Positions 21,996 to 31,522 of a stretch of DNA of 64,000 nt are shown one piece after another (the stretch's first letter is position 1; each line of letters opens with the position of its first letter). The DNA is taken from positions 4,903,001-4,967,000 of the forward strand of contig OX438745.1 in NCBI GenBank assembly GCA_949316235.1. The letters are read 5' to 3'. The translations under genes and the position numbers were made by a program. Source of the DNA: Oegoconia quadripuncta. Taxonomy: Eukaryota > Arthropoda > Insecta > Lepidoptera > Autostichidae. Under the pieces are notes generated by a model. The model did not search any database. It saw only the letters and a program-made list of their open reading frames with translations, and was not told the origin of the DNA.

Positions 21996-22062
21996 GAATT
22001 GGCTCCCATGTGATTTCTATTATTTTTACCACAAAAATCCACCAAATGTGTCTTCAACACCA

Positions 22063-22243
22063 TCTATGCCATTTTTGTAGAAGCTTACCTGGAAAATGGC
22101 CCATTGAATTGAACCTTGGGATCTTCAAGAGCAGATTGATTAGGCATTTAACGGGATCGCGTACTTCATCTTCGACCATATCGTCACTTTCCATCAGGTG
22201 AGATTGTGGTCAAACGCGAATCCAGTCAAACATAAAAAAAAAA
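22063..22243 (+). mobile_element. LINE-D 3' end
   Basis: ACCTTGGGATCTTCAAGAGC and CATCAGGTGAGATTGTGGTC, ending in an A9 tract. Aligns with 21285-21465 and, inverted, 53155-53450. Confidence 0.65.
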
Positions 22244-22498
22244 CAGTTATATGCAACGGCTGTACATTGTCTTCACTAAAAAACGTGGAATCGTACCCAG
22301 ATTTATAGATAATTCGTTCGATAGTGTACACCCAGCGCAACACTTTTCACGTCTCACGTAGAAAAAGGATAACGAAATTATTTCAAATATCTCTCCTAAA
22401 GCCAGTAAATCTATCGATGAGATAACTGTCTTATCTTATATTTTATATCTCACAGAATTTGCGCTCAATCATTATACCTTTTATTATTAATAATAATA

Positions 22499-22645
22499 AA
22501 CGTGGACGGAATAATTTGAAATAGAAAATGTCGTCTAACTTCTGGACTTGTTTGACATATTATAAACCTGACAAGTTTAGTGGTAGGTAGGTACAATCGG
22601 CATCGTAGTCTAGATACCTTTTGCAGTTCCCTAAAGTAACCTGTA
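22499..22645 (-). mobile_element. MITE-I fragment, inverted
   Basis: Reverse complement of 23840-23978: both share ACTTTAGGGAACTGCAAAAG and GACGACATTTTC in the plus-strand orientation of the second copy. Together the two form an inverted pair about 1.3 kb apart. Confidence 0.6.
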
Positions 22646-22699
22646 AAACATTTTTCTTTTCTTTGGACCAAACTGGCCATACCTATAATAAATAAGTAA

Positions 22700-22782
22700 A
22701 TATCCTTAGACATATACACAGCGCCAGCAACTATATGCGTGTGTTGTGGATACCAGATGGTTGATATACCTACTACATAAAT
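22700..22782 (-). repeat. SINE-B 3' end fragment
   Basis: CATATACACAGCGCCAGCAA and GTGGATACCAGATGGTTGAT identify the SINE-B tail. The head is missing. Confidence 0.6.
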
Positions 22783-23205
22783 ACTTTTTTTTTTTTATAA
22801 TGATTCCCAAGATACACAATTTCCAAAAAAACCTGACAGACGGGACACCAATGTTTCTTTTAATTCTGTGGTTAAGGCGGAATATTCCGACCAGTGGCGC
22901 CCGCATTAGTTTATAATGATATTTTTCACTGTTCACATAAAGTTTTAAAAAATAATATACTTACACACTTCGCTCTCCCAGTATAAATAAATAATGTTGA
23001 CTGATTATTCATCATTATTCACTTATCTTCTAAATCAAACGTTGTCTTCTATCATTAATGCTGAGTACATTTGTAATTGGTAGACATATAAGAACTGTAC
23101 CACAAACCGTGTCACATCGAATTATAATATATGTACTACTGTTAATGTACCTAAAGTAAATAAATAAATAAATAAATTAAGATTTCTTTTAAATCCCAAC
23201 TTATT
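22783..23205. other. no recognisable gene
   Basis: AT-rich. Nothing recognised. Confidence 0.4.
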
Positions 23206-23690
23206 CCAACTAATATTATAAATGCGAAAGTTTGTGTGTGTATGTCTACATGTCTGTATGTTTGTTACCTCTTCACGTCTAAACGGCTGGACGGATTTGG
23301 TTGAAATTTGGTTGGTACACAGATTGGGACCTGGATTAACATGAGGGCTACTTTTTATCTCGGAAAAGTGACTGGTTCCTGTAGGTTAAGTATTATTAGT
23401 GGGATTGCTCTTGAAACATAGAGTGACGCATTTGGTAGTAGAAGCACTAGGCGAGTTTTTTTCTCCCAATCCCAACTATCCCAAATAATTATTATAAATG
23501 CGAAAGTTTGTGTGTGTATGTCTGTATGCTTGTTACCTCTTCACGCCTAAACGGCTGGACGGATTTGGGTGAAATTTGGTTTCTAAACAGATTAGGACCT
23601 GGATTAACGTATAGGCTAATTTTTTTGTTGAACCGATTTAGATGAAATCTTCCCCGTGGAGGAAGTCGCGGGCGGAAAGCTAGTACAGAA
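23206..23690 (+). mobile_element. Helitron-like non-autonomous elements, two in tandem
   Basis: Two starts of the form ATTATAAATGCGAAAGTTTG (23215, 23490) are each followed by CTCTTCACG.CTAAACGGCTGGACGGATTTGG. The second copy ends GTCGCGGGCGGAAAGCTAGT at 23684. A CTAG end followed by T fits the CTRR-T end of Helitrons, but a stable terminal hairpin was not checked. No RepHel coding sequence. Confidence 0.6.
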
Positions 23691-23757
23691 TTATTTTTTT
23701 TTATGAACAACGAGTTGGTACTTGACCTCAATCACATTGAGACACGGAGGCGGTTAA
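23690..23757 (-). repeat. SINE-C with internal deletion
   Basis: The tail (ATGAACAACGAGTTGGTACT) joins directly to the head complement (ATTGAGACACGGAGGCGG). About 270 bp of body are missing. Confidence 0.6.
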
Positions 23758-23762
23758 ATTAT

Positions 23763-23997
23763 CAATCGGTTAGAATAAATCAAACAAGTCACGCTGACCT
23801 GGTATTCGAGAAGACTAAAAGATAATTATAAATAATAACTAAATAGGTTACTTTAGGGAACTGCAAAAGGTATCTAAACTACGATGCCGACTGTACCTAG
23901 CTACCGCTAAACATGTTAGGTTATAATACGTCAAAGAAGTCCAAAAGCTAGACGACATTTTCTTTTTTAAATGGACGGCATAAACCCTCTTAAGTGA
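23763..23997 (+). mobile_element. MITE-I, partial
   Basis: CGCTGACCTGGTATTCGAGA and ACTAAAAGATAATTATAAAT align with 37385-37430. The end GGACGGCATAAACCCTCTTA matches the right terminus of 37303-37640. Confidence 0.6.
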
Positions 23998-25004
23998 GTT
24001 AAGGAAAGTTGTAATGATGTTATGAGTTGTAGGTGTTTATAATTAATTTTATTATTAATAATAAATAATGATGGACATAACTACCTAAAGTTACATTTTT
24101 TTTATTAATTCTTTGATATTTATATTATTTTGTGAATTGACATGATTGTATTCATTGACATTTTGTATCAAATACCTACTTCATGACGGTTATTTTTTTG
24201 TAGCTGAATCATATTATCATAACGATTTAATACGTGAAAACATATAAGTAAAATAAAGTATAAATGAATCTAATTTAAACAATTAGGGGTTTACTTACTG
24301 AAGTAGGTACTATAGATTGGCAAAATTGATTGGCTCATTTGATTTTCACCAAAATTATATGGGATCCTGAACGCGCTCTCATCCACAATTCTAACAAAAA
24401 GAATTAACGAAATCACTTCACAATTGGAAGATATTTCACGGAACGTACCTATCTACACACAATTTTACATATAAATTTATTTAATAGTACTTATTATAGT
24501 TGAAGAGAATCTTTTTTTTGGAAGTTATGTAAAAATAATTTTCGGAAGATTTTTGAGCAGATGCTTCTGTAAAGCTTACGGGAATCCACCTTTGAGTATA
24601 ATATGTAAGTTCATCTCACGGAATCACAACAAAACATTTTGTCGTTAAGTTTATAATAATTATGTGCATAAAAATAAAGGTTGTTAATATGTATAGTTTT
24701 TATTACATATTTTTATACTATACACAAATTATGATTATACTTCGGTTTTCAGTTGCTGCGCCATCTATCCATATAGCCGGGAACTAATAAGCACGTTACT
24801 GAGCGTGATACCAATTCACGGTAGTGCAATTACATTCGTATATATAATTTAGATGGCAGCACTTGCTATTTTTTTTAAGTTAAAGACTATTCATTAACTA
24901 AATCACTAAGACAATACAATAGATCTAAAGCAATAAAAACTCACCATCATTGATGAACTGGTATACTGTCCGAAGTTCAGCTTCATAGTGCTCAATCGAC
25001 AACG
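23998..25004. other. no recognisable gene
   Basis: About 1 kb of AT-rich sequence. Near 24945-25020 the minus strand has about 26 open codons ending at a GTGAGT donor, but the open stretch abuts a repeat and has no acceptor, so it is not called as an exon. Confidence 0.35.
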
Positions 25005-25015
25005 TATTCACATTC

Positions 25016-25106
25016 GATTATAATCATGGAACCTGAGATGCTTTCTGAGAGAAAACATGTGCACGCCCCTCGTGCCATACAACTCGGCCCCCGCGTGCAC
25101 ATTGTC
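25016..25106. repeat. dispersed repeat shared with 30646-30751
   Basis: AATCATGGAACCTGAGATGC and GTGCACGCCCCTCGTGCCAT are about 70% alike to ATCATGAAACCTGAGATTCT and GCACGCCCCCTCACGCCATC at 30655-30716. Same strand. Unclassified. Confidence 0.5.
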
Positions 25107-25385
25107 TGTGGCATTCCCCCAGAAAATTATACCATATCTCAGAGAAGAAGCTAAGTAGCCATGATAGGCCGGGCGGTAGAGACTTAACAAATACAGCAAG
25201 GAACAAGGTCGTAAGCACTGCAATAAAATTATATTGCATTTTGTTTTGAGTCGCCTGTTCCATGAGACCTGGGAGATTTAGCTGAGCTGGCGTCAAAATA
25301 TAATACGATCGATTTTTCAGTAATACGAGTAGCATGATAGCGAATTTGCGATTTATTTTTTTATGGCTTGACAGTAAAGCCATCA
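25105..25385 (-). mobile_element. non-LTR reverse-transcriptase remnant
   Basis: One minus-strand frame reads YHGYLASSLRYGIIFWGN. The YG...WGN motif is a hallmark of the region after the reverse-transcriptase domain in CR1/Jockey-type elements. Adjacent frames upstream carry more of the polyprotein but are frameshifted, so this is a dead fragment. Its downstream end is replaced by the repeat at 25016-25106. Confidence 0.6.
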
Positions 25386-25499
25386 GCCTAAACCCGAAAA
25401 TATTCTGTAGTATTCTTCAGTAAAGTGGCAGAATGTTTTACGGAGCTTTGGACTGGTAATTTATAGGGGCCACTTTTCTGCACATTTTTTTACGATATT

Positions 25500-25835
25500 T
25501 ATTATATTATAATTTAATCCTTTTATTGCACACAAAATAAAATACAAATACAAATAAATGACAAAAAGTGTACATAGGCGGTCTTATCGCTGATAACTAT
25601 TTCTTCCAGATAACCTCAGTTAAAGAAGCTTTTTAAAATAGAAAGTTGGATAGTGCAAAGTAAAAGGTTAATAACTTTAAATATCAGCAGGTACATAGTC
25701 GATACATAGAAATTACATAGGTATAATAAAATACATAACAAAGATAAACATTTACTAAAATAAAAACAATAAAACCATATAAATAAGTTACATTATAAAA
25801 TACACATCAATATAGGTACAGGATGAGTTTTTTTT
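25500..25835 (-). mobile_element. LINE-Z2 3' UTR
   Basis: Complement of 12445-12735 over most of its length: GGCGGTCTTATCGCTGATAA, CAGATAACCTCAGTTAAAGA and GTGCAAAGTAAAAGGTTAAT. The coding part is missing. Confidence 0.7.
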
Positions 25836-25934
25836 TCTTCTTTTCTTCTTTCTTTCTTTATATCTATTAATATGCGTCTGGCGCTATTTGTAGGGTTCCT
25901 ATAATATATAGATATTCAGTCTAATTATACAATA

Positions 25935-26104
25935 TAATATAATTGTAACCCAAAAAAGCAACCCTTGAGTTTCTTGCTCGTTTTTCTCTGGGGAATCAGC
26001 TTTGTGAATGAGCAATAATGTCAAAAACTTTAATAATAAGACGAAATATGTGACGTTTTCAAGTGATAATTTTTATCCTACGAAATAAATATTTTTTTAT
26101 TTTG
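25935..26104 (+). repeat. LINE-Y 3' UTR, diverged
   Basis: AGCAACCCTTGAGTTTCTTG and CTCTGGGGAATCAG match the LINE-Y 3' UTR. It ends in a T-rich TTTATTTTGATTTTA tail. Confidence 0.6.
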
Positions 26105-26270
26105 ATTTTATACGAAATTTATTTGGAACTCATATTTTTTTTTATTTATTTTAATTTGATGTTGTGATTATGTGGAATAGACTACAAACGCGACCGTCAA
26201 ATGACACCATTAACGCTTTACTCGAATTAACTTTTGAAAATAAAAACTACCTATGCCAATAATTCTATTT
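26105..26270. repeat. Family E repeat fragment
   Basis: ACAAACGCGACCGTCAAATG is identical to 12956-12975. Further on, CTACCTATGCCAATAATTCT is the inverted GGCATAGGTAG motif. Confidence 0.5.
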
Positions 26271-26324
26271 TATTTGAGAAAGAAAGAAAGAAGGAAGAAA
26301 GAAAACATTTATTCAGCTTACAAT

Positions 26325-27000
26325 CAAAATCAAAAATCAAAATCAAAAATATTTTATTTCGTAAGTTATAAGAATAACATTTGAAATCGTCATGACATAC
26401 AGTTATCGCTCATTCACTAGGCAGTCTCCCCAGAGAAGAACGAGCAAGAAACTCCAGGGTTGCTCTTTTTAAATAAGTCAATACAAATACAATTTGAGAT
26501 ACCTAATTGCAAAATTTATGATTCGACAAAGAAAATAAGAATAAAATATACTGGATAATGGCGAGCGGTTCATGTCCACGCATTCTTATCATCCAGATAG
26601 TCAGAAATTTTATAATAGCCTTTGGCACATAGTTTCCGTTTAATGGTTGTTTTAAATTTATTTAAAGGCAAATTTTGAATGTCTACCGGAACCTTATTGT
26701 AAAAGGGTATACATTGTCCCTTGAATGACTTAGTGACTTTGTGTAAGCGACTGCTATGGACAGCAAGTTTATTTTTATATCTTGTATTAACATTGTGTAT
26801 TTCACAATTTTTCCTAAACAAATACAGATTCTTTCTTACGTACATTAAGTTTTCGTAAATATATTGCGATGCCAAAGTTAATATATTGATTTCTTGAAAT
26901 TTATTCCTCAGAGATACTCGGGAGCCTAACTTGTAGATCGCACGAACCGCTCGCTTCTGCAGAACAAAAATACAATTTATGTCCGCGGCATTTCCCCAAT
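26325..27000 (-). mobile_element. LINE-Y, 5'-truncated 3' end
   Basis: The copy starts in the reverse-transcriptase polyprotein at the WGN motif. It runs through an open C-terminal frame (stop near 26570), a 3' UTR with AGTTTCTTGCTCGTTCTTCT, an ACGAAATAAAATA signal, and a terminal (TTTTGA)n-like repeat on the minus strand. Matching UTR tails are at 33797-33945 (minus), 55385-55547 (plus) and, diverged, 25935-26104 and 18600-18722. Confidence 0.8.
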
Positions 27001-27013
27001 GAGCATGTAACAT
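26570..27013 (-). CDS. LINE-Y reverse-transcriptase polyprotein, C-terminal 147 codons
   Basis: This is the largest retroelement frame in the window. Reading on the minus strand it opens at HWGNAADINCIFVLQKRAVR (about residues 5-24), the segment that follows the reverse-transcriptase domain in CR1/Jockey-type LINEs. It continues with ILTLASQYIYENLMYVRKN (about 44-62), an NTR motif, FYNKVPVDIQNLPLNKFKTT (about 103-122) and a DYLDD end. These are known features of the family's carboxyl region. The catalytic YxDD and endonuclease domains are absent, so the product cannot mobilise anything. There is no true start codon: the frame simply begins where the insertion is truncated. The lack of stops suggests a fairly recent insertion. 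Confidence 0.8.
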   Translation of the reverse strand: MLHAHWGNAADINCIFVLQKRAVRAIYKLGSRVSLRNKFQEINILTLASQYIYENLMYVRKNLYLFRKNCEIHNVNTRYKNKLAVHSSRLHKVTKSFKGQCIPFYNKVPVDIQNLPLNKFKTTIKRKLCAKGYYKISDYLDDKNAWT

Positions 27014-27298
27014 GAAAATTTTGAGGTAATGATACTAAAACATAATAATGCAAGCTGATATAAGGTTTGATTTGACAATGTCGAAGCTAACAACACGAAA
27101 TTTCAAGTTTTTTGTCTATATTATCAACAAACGCACGTAGGAAAACTTCGCGGTTCGAGTTGTCAATGTCAAAATTTTTAGGTTAGAAGATAAACTGCAA
27201 ACCGAGTTCAACCGCAAAAAATTTGCAGTTTATGTCACGTGACCGTAGTTGAACGTCAAAACTTTGCGGTTGAACCTTAAACAGTTCTTACGTGGTAC
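27014..27298. other. no gene; short stem at 27190-27235
   Basis: ATAAACTGCAAA (about 27190) and TTTGCAGTTTAT (about 27223) form a perfect 12-bp stem. Further AACCGCAAA/TTTGCGGTT words give an inverted-repeat look, possibly a MITE remnant. Confidence 0.35.
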
Positions 27299-27400
27299 GC
27301 CTGCTGTTTGGTGTAGTGGTTAGGAACTCTGACCACTATACCAAAAGGTTGCGGGTTCGAATCCCGCTAGGGGCATATGTTTGTGTGATATTTATTTATT
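27299..27400 (+). repeat. SINE-B head
   Basis: GTTTGGTGTAGTGGTTAGGA and GGTTGCGGGTTCGAATCCCG show intact A and B boxes. The copy stops after GGGCATATGTTTGTGTGATA and turns into a (TTTAT)n tract. Confidence 0.75.
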
Positions 27401-27763
27401 ATTTATTTATATTATATATTGTTTTTCCTCACGGTAAGAAAACTCAATAATTTTCCTTTAGACGCAGTTTAAAAACGACTATTTATTTTAATATTTTAAT
27501 ATGCGTATGAGAATGAGGATTCCATCAACACGTGACGCCAGAATGGTCACTTAAAATATTAAATAACTCTTATACTCTAATAGAGCTCTAATAGTGTTAG
27601 GGATGGTGGGAGACAGATTTGACTCTCTTCTGGTCGGCAGGTCGAACTTCATGTTCTGAGGTCTCGATGAGCTTGCGGGCAGAGGATGAGTCAAGTCTCA
27701 GATAATTTATTATAAATTAATTAATTTTGTTAAATTAGATATAATATTAACATAGTCAGTAAG
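27401..27763. other. no recognisable gene
   Basis: A family E scrap at 27425-27475 (TTCCTCACGGTAAGAAAACT). Otherwise unassigned. Confidence 0.35.
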
Positions 27764-27832
27764 TAAAATTTGTACTACTTTATACCTATGGACTGTATTT
27801 GTCTGAAATAAAATTTTTTTATTATTTATTTT
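27764..27832 (+). repeat. LINE tail (GGACTGTATTTGTCTG type)
   Basis: TAAAATTTGTACTACTTTAT, CCTATGGACTGTATTTGTCT and GAAATAAAATTTTTTTATTA match the insert at 20143-20208. Confidence 0.6.
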
Positions 27833-27983
27833 ATACTACAGTGGCACGGTTTTTTTCCTTTGGACACTATTTGGCACTATTTCAACACAGTTTTTTGACA
27901 TTGTCAAAATAGCTGAATTCCAATGTGTGAATTCTGGCATCACGCACATGAAATAAGTATGTGTAGTAATTAATATTATAAAT

Positions 27984-28213
27984 AAATAAATATCCTTAGA
28001 CATACACACAGCGCCATCTAGTTCCACAGTAAGCAACTATAGGCTTGTGTTGTGGATACCAGATGGTTGATATACTACATAAATACATTTTTTTTTGTAA
28101 ATAAATACTTATTATAAATGAAAACATCCATAACTCGAATACACATGTCCGTATTCATCACACAAACGTATAGTGGTCAGAGTTGTTAACCACTACACCA
28201 AACAGGTCGTCAA
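27984..28213 (-). repeat. SINE-B with B box deleted
   Basis: The tail and body are intact. In the head, ACAAACGTATAGTGGTCAGA joins directly to the A-box part (ACCACTACACCAAACAGG), so the GGTTCGAATCC box is gone and the copy should be transcriptionally dead. Confidence 0.75.
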
Positions 28214-28259
28214 GTCGTCAGTGTAGTACTCTATAATTTTTGAGTTAGCAACAAAATTA

Positions 28260-28355
28260 AATTCTGTAACTCTGGAATTCTATGGGGGAGGGAGGATACT
28301 ATGGAGGGATGTTCAGCAGTGGGCGTCCAGTGACTGTCAATGATGATGATGAATA
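28260..28355 (+). repeat. RTE-type LINE 3' end
   Basis: GAGGATACTATGGAGGGATG, TTCAGCAGTGGGCGTCCAGT and (ATG)n at 28341-28352. Endings of this kind are known for RTE-clade elements of Lepidoptera. Confidence 0.65.
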
Positions 28356-28504
28356 AAATTATTGTTATTTCGTGATGAAGAAAACGAATTCCGAATGCGA
28401 CTACGCCACGAGTCCTCAACACTTTTTGTAGACAAGCTTTTTATGCGCCTACATGAGACCTTGACATTTTAATGCTAGTACTCATAAACACGGCTAGCAT
28501 AATA

Positions 28505-28738
28505 ATAATAAATATTTCGGACACTTACACCAATCATCCAGTCCCAAACTAAGCAAAGCTTGTACTATGGATACTAGATAACGGATAAACATGCATAAAT
28601 ATTTATATAAACATCCATGACTCGGGAATAAATATTCGTATTCAATCATCACACAAACATTTACCCCTCGCGGGATTCGAACCCGCAACCGTTGGTTTCG
28701 CTGACAGGGTCACTAGCCACTACACCAACCGGTCGTCG
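28505..28738 (-). repeat. SINE-A, full length
   Basis: The complement of the B box (CGGGATTCGAACCCGCAACC) and A box (AGCCACTACACCAACCGG) is at the right; the tail CCAGTCCCAAACTAAGCAAA is at the left. Confidence 0.85.
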
Positions 28739-28742
28739 ATTG

Positions 28743-28912
28743 TTATTAATGTTAATAGCATTGTTGTGTTCCGGTTGTCAGAGATAAGATAGCCAGTCCC
28801 CCAAATGTGTTGGGGTTTCCGGGTCAGTACGCTTCCACCTTCGACCTCATCTTCACTTAACATCAGGTTTGATTGAGGTCAAGTACCAACCCGTTGTGCA
28901 TATAAAAAAAAA
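28743..28912 (+). repeat. SINE-C, 5'-truncated
   Basis: GTTAATAGCATTGTTGTGTT to CAACCCGTTGTGCATATAAA and an A9 tract, nearly identical to the 3' half of 37659-37992. It abuts SINE-A. Confidence 0.8.
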
Positions 28913-28934
28913 CTTTGATAAAAACGAAAAAGCT

Positions 28935-29060
28935 CAGCTTTGCTGGCAGAGATCTATTAAAGAGATAAGTCCACCTTTGTACATGACCTATTGTTTGTAC
29001 TCTATTATATGTAATTTTTTGGTGCAATAAAGAATATATATTTATATTCTTTATTTTTTA
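28935..29060 (+). repeat. LINE-Z-type tail, diverged
   Basis: GCAGAGATCTATTAAAGAGA, TAAGTCCACCTTTGTACATG and GGTGCAATAAAGAATATATA follow the LINE-Z end pattern. Confidence 0.5.
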
Positions 29061-29490
29061 TATTAATACCTCCGATTCGTAAACCCTATGTTGTTAGCGA
29101 TCAAACTTCACTTTCTTGTCAGACTGAACTTTCATGATATAAAAGCTTGTGAAAAGAACAAGACTAGGTTAAGCCTGATTTTATCATATGTACTGCTATC
29201 AGCCGTCACATTCCATTCTATAAAGGAGATATATTTACTAGCTTGAACATTAACGGAAGCAGTTTCTATTAAGGTCACGAATTGACCAATCGGCCAATGT
29301 TAAAGTCAATACGTATAGGCCATGGAAGAAGATGTTTGCCAAGGCACACCGGTCTGCAGATGTTATATAATAATATTTTTCGCAACAGAAGTTCCGTAAC
29401 GTTATAGTGTAAATAAAGTGCAGTATACCACAGAATCAGCATGCAGAAGAAGCATGAAAGTTGAATCAACGCCGTAGAAAAACGTTCACT
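29061..29490. other. no recognisable gene; SINE-C scrap at 29075-29100
   Basis: CCTCCGATTCGTAAACCCTA is a SINE-C head scrap. The remainder is unassigned. Confidence 0.35.
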
Positions 29491-29960
29491 GCGTAGTTTG
29501 TGTGGAGTGACTTCGAATGATAGATTAAAGAATTTTGTGATTAGGGAAAGGTGTGGCGTGCAAGATGACGTAGCGAGTAAGATGTCTATCTTACCTTTGT
29601 ATGTTAAGATAGTTTAGACATTCAGAACGAATGATTGAAAGGAGATTAATGAAAGCGTGAAGGGTCGGTAAATGACGACCAAGAAGGACGTACGTCAATC
29701 AAGTGACTGACGTACTCACAAAAGGTTAGTTACCCACACACTGACGAGCGTATATGAAGCGTTGATGAGAGTGGAAGGCGTACGTCAATCAAGTGACTGA
29801 CGTACTCACAAAAGGTTAGTTACCCACACACCGACGAGCGTATATGAAGCATTTGATGAGAGTGGAATGGAAGAAGCAAAAAATAGTATGTCAGGATCGT
29901 TGCACGTGGAAATCAATACTGCCTACCCCAACGGGAAACAGGCGTGAGCATATGTATGTA
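29491..29960 (+). mobile_element. RTE-like LINE remnant with 90-bp tandem duplication
   Basis: Frames broken by stops and shifts still spell pieces of the C-terminal region of RTE-type reverse-transcriptase polyproteins: VTSNDRLKNFVIRERCGVQD at the start, and CQDRCTWKSILPTPTGNRRE near 29890-29950. Between them is a tandem duplication with period 90 (29691-29780 and 29781-29871). No function is expected. Confidence 0.55.
29691..29871. repeat. 90-bp tandem duplication
   Basis: Two units starting TACGTCAATCAAGTGACTGA differ at only a few positions (ACACTGACGAGCG versus ACACCGACGAGCG, plus one inserted base), so the duplication is recent compared with the decay of the host LINE. Confidence 0.85.
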
Positions 29961-29964
29961 TGTA

Positions 29965-30263
29965 TACCACAGAATACTCGTGGCGCAGTCGCATTCGCTA
30001 TTCGTTTTCGATTAGCGAAGTTAAGCAATGTCTGGCGCGGTCGTCCATGGATGGCTCACCATTACTTTAATTCCAGTGTTTCCGTGCTTTAAATAGTCGG
30101 TTCCGGGGCAGCTTAAAAATACTGACTGTCAGGTGATCACTAGTCTGATACAAATCCAACCAATACGCACTGGGTTCGGTGGTGGATTATGGCCCATACC
30201 CTATCCCAGTGGGAGGAGCCTGTGCCCCAATAGTGAGGACGTGTAAGGTTATTGATGAATACC
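29965..30263 (+). repeat. 5S-rRNA-derived SINE, near complete
   Basis: The head at about 29978-30062 carries GATTAGCGAAGTTAAGCAAT, GTCTGGCGCGGTC and CATGGATGG in the same order and spacing as ACCGAAATTAAGCAGCGTCG, GGGCGCGGTTAGTAC and TTAGATGGGG of insect 5S rRNA, including the internal promoter region. A middle part (GACTGTCAGGTGATCACTAG, TCTGATACAAATCC) recurs inverted at 44727-44800. The tail GGTGGATTATGGCCCATACC with CCCCAATAGTGAGGACGTGT is shared with the tRNA-headed SINE at 57860-58213. It is not a working 5S gene, since the flanking arms do not pair. Confidence 0.6.
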
Positions 30264-30270
30264 ACAGAAT

Positions 30271-30645
30271 AAACAGGAAATTTCTTGTATTATGTTGTAA
30301 GCACATGGTTAAATTTGTAATGGTATCCAAGCGAATGAGCAGGACAAATATTATCACGTCCGATTTAAACGTGTCTCGCGCCTGTCATGCTACGGGGGCA
30401 GGTAATGCCCAAACGATCCGCCTAGACATTCAATAGAAAGGATATTTTAAAATATATATCGGGAAGGCGGGCGTCAGCAGCGGCCGGGACGTCGCCAGAC
30501 ATCTCATGGTATAGGATTGCTCGGGCAATTGTGAAACTATTGGTGAATATGACAACGGTCCGCCACTGATAAAACATAGGTCCAATCATCTTAAAATCTG
30601 TGAGGAGACACTTACAGACCACTTACCCGCACACAAATAATGACT
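30271..30645. other. unassigned, less AT-rich block
   Basis: A 66-codon minus-strand frame (30422-30622) and an 85-codon plus-strand frame (30179-30436) overlap this block. Neither carries a motif I know. The block is likely a degraded element, since it ends at the repeat shared with 25016-25106. Confidence 0.3.
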
Positions 30646-30751
30646 CAATTATGATCATGAAACCTGAGATTCTTACCGGTGAAAGGTACACAATAAAATT
30701 GCACGCCCCCTCACGCCATCCAACTTGGCCCTCGCGTGCAATCTGTGAGAA
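30646..30751. repeat. dispersed repeat shared with 25016-25106
   Basis: ATGATCATGAAACCTGAGAT and GCACGCCCCCTCACGCCATC. See the partner copy. This one carries about 15 extra bases (GGTACACAATAAAATT). Confidence 0.5.
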
Positions 30752-31103
30752 TCAGCCGGTCTAGTCGCTAGCAGCTCAAATTCCATAATCAGCTTCTTAT
30801 CAAGTAACGACTCACCGAATCCTTCCACTCGATAGAGATAATAAGGAATCAAAGATACCCACGCTCGTTGAAGTATTGGTCCATCTCCTTCGACGGCGGG
30901 TAGTATTTATAATGCTCATTATTGTTGTGCAGTTGTAACCTTACTCTACACGTCACCGCACCGCTTCCGACGATACCAACGGTACCAGCGCCACCTGGTT
31001 CACATCCCGTAGCAAAGCACGTACTGTGATAGTCATGTTACGGTCCCTATATAAATTCTGTCGCTAAACTATCGCTATCTCCGACATATATATATTAGGT
31101 CCT
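30752..31103. other. no recognisable gene
   Basis: A mixed-composition patch at 30945-31040 (CGTCACCGCACCGCTTCCGA, GGTACCAGCGCCACCTGG) is not matched elsewhere in the window. Confidence 0.35.
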
Positions 31104-31522
31104 TACCTATGAAATTGGCGTTTTGTATGAAGATTTTCATTAAGACTGTTTTCTCCATACAAACATTTTTGTTTTTTTTGGGAACGGCAAATCCAAATTT
31201 AGCTAAACTTTGTGTGTATTATCGGATAACATTAAGTTAAGTATAGGCAGCGTTAATTTTTAAAAGTAACCGCTTTATAAAAGTTTCAGCGAATCTAAGA
31301 AATGATTATGGGAAGCACATGAAAAGAGCTCTGTTCAAATTTTTTTATTATGTGGTTTAGCCCAGAAATTAAAAAAAATATTTCATGTGAAACCTTGAAA
31401 TAATATTCCATTTTCCAAATAAAAAACAAATTTGGATATAGCTTTGAAAATCGCAGGAATTGGTACAAATGATTAATGAAGGAAAAAAAACTCCAATTTC
31501 ATAGGTAAAGACCCAATATAAA
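31104..31522 (+). mobile_element. mariner-type MITE, complete copy
   Basis: About 415 bp. The left end TTAGGTCCTTACCTATGAAA and the right end (TTTCATAGGTAAAGACCCAA) are inverted repeats, flanked by TA on both sides as expected for Tc1/mariner insertion. The terminus is very close to the known cecropia-type mariner terminus (TTAGGTCCTTACATATGAAA). The interior, with TTAAAAGTAACCGCTTTATA, is non-coding. Other copies: 10851-11222, 39073-39497 (minus), 44058-44654. Confidence 0.85.

Noticed and set aside
24945..25020. about 26 open minus-strand codons before a GTGAGT donor
   Set aside because: No acceptor upstream, a stop just before, and the sequence abuts a dispersed repeat and LINE remnant.
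29978..30062. possible genuine 5S rRNA gene
   Set aside because: Only the internal region resembles 5S. The terminal stem partners and a T-run terminator in the right place are missing, and the same head occurs as truncated fragments.
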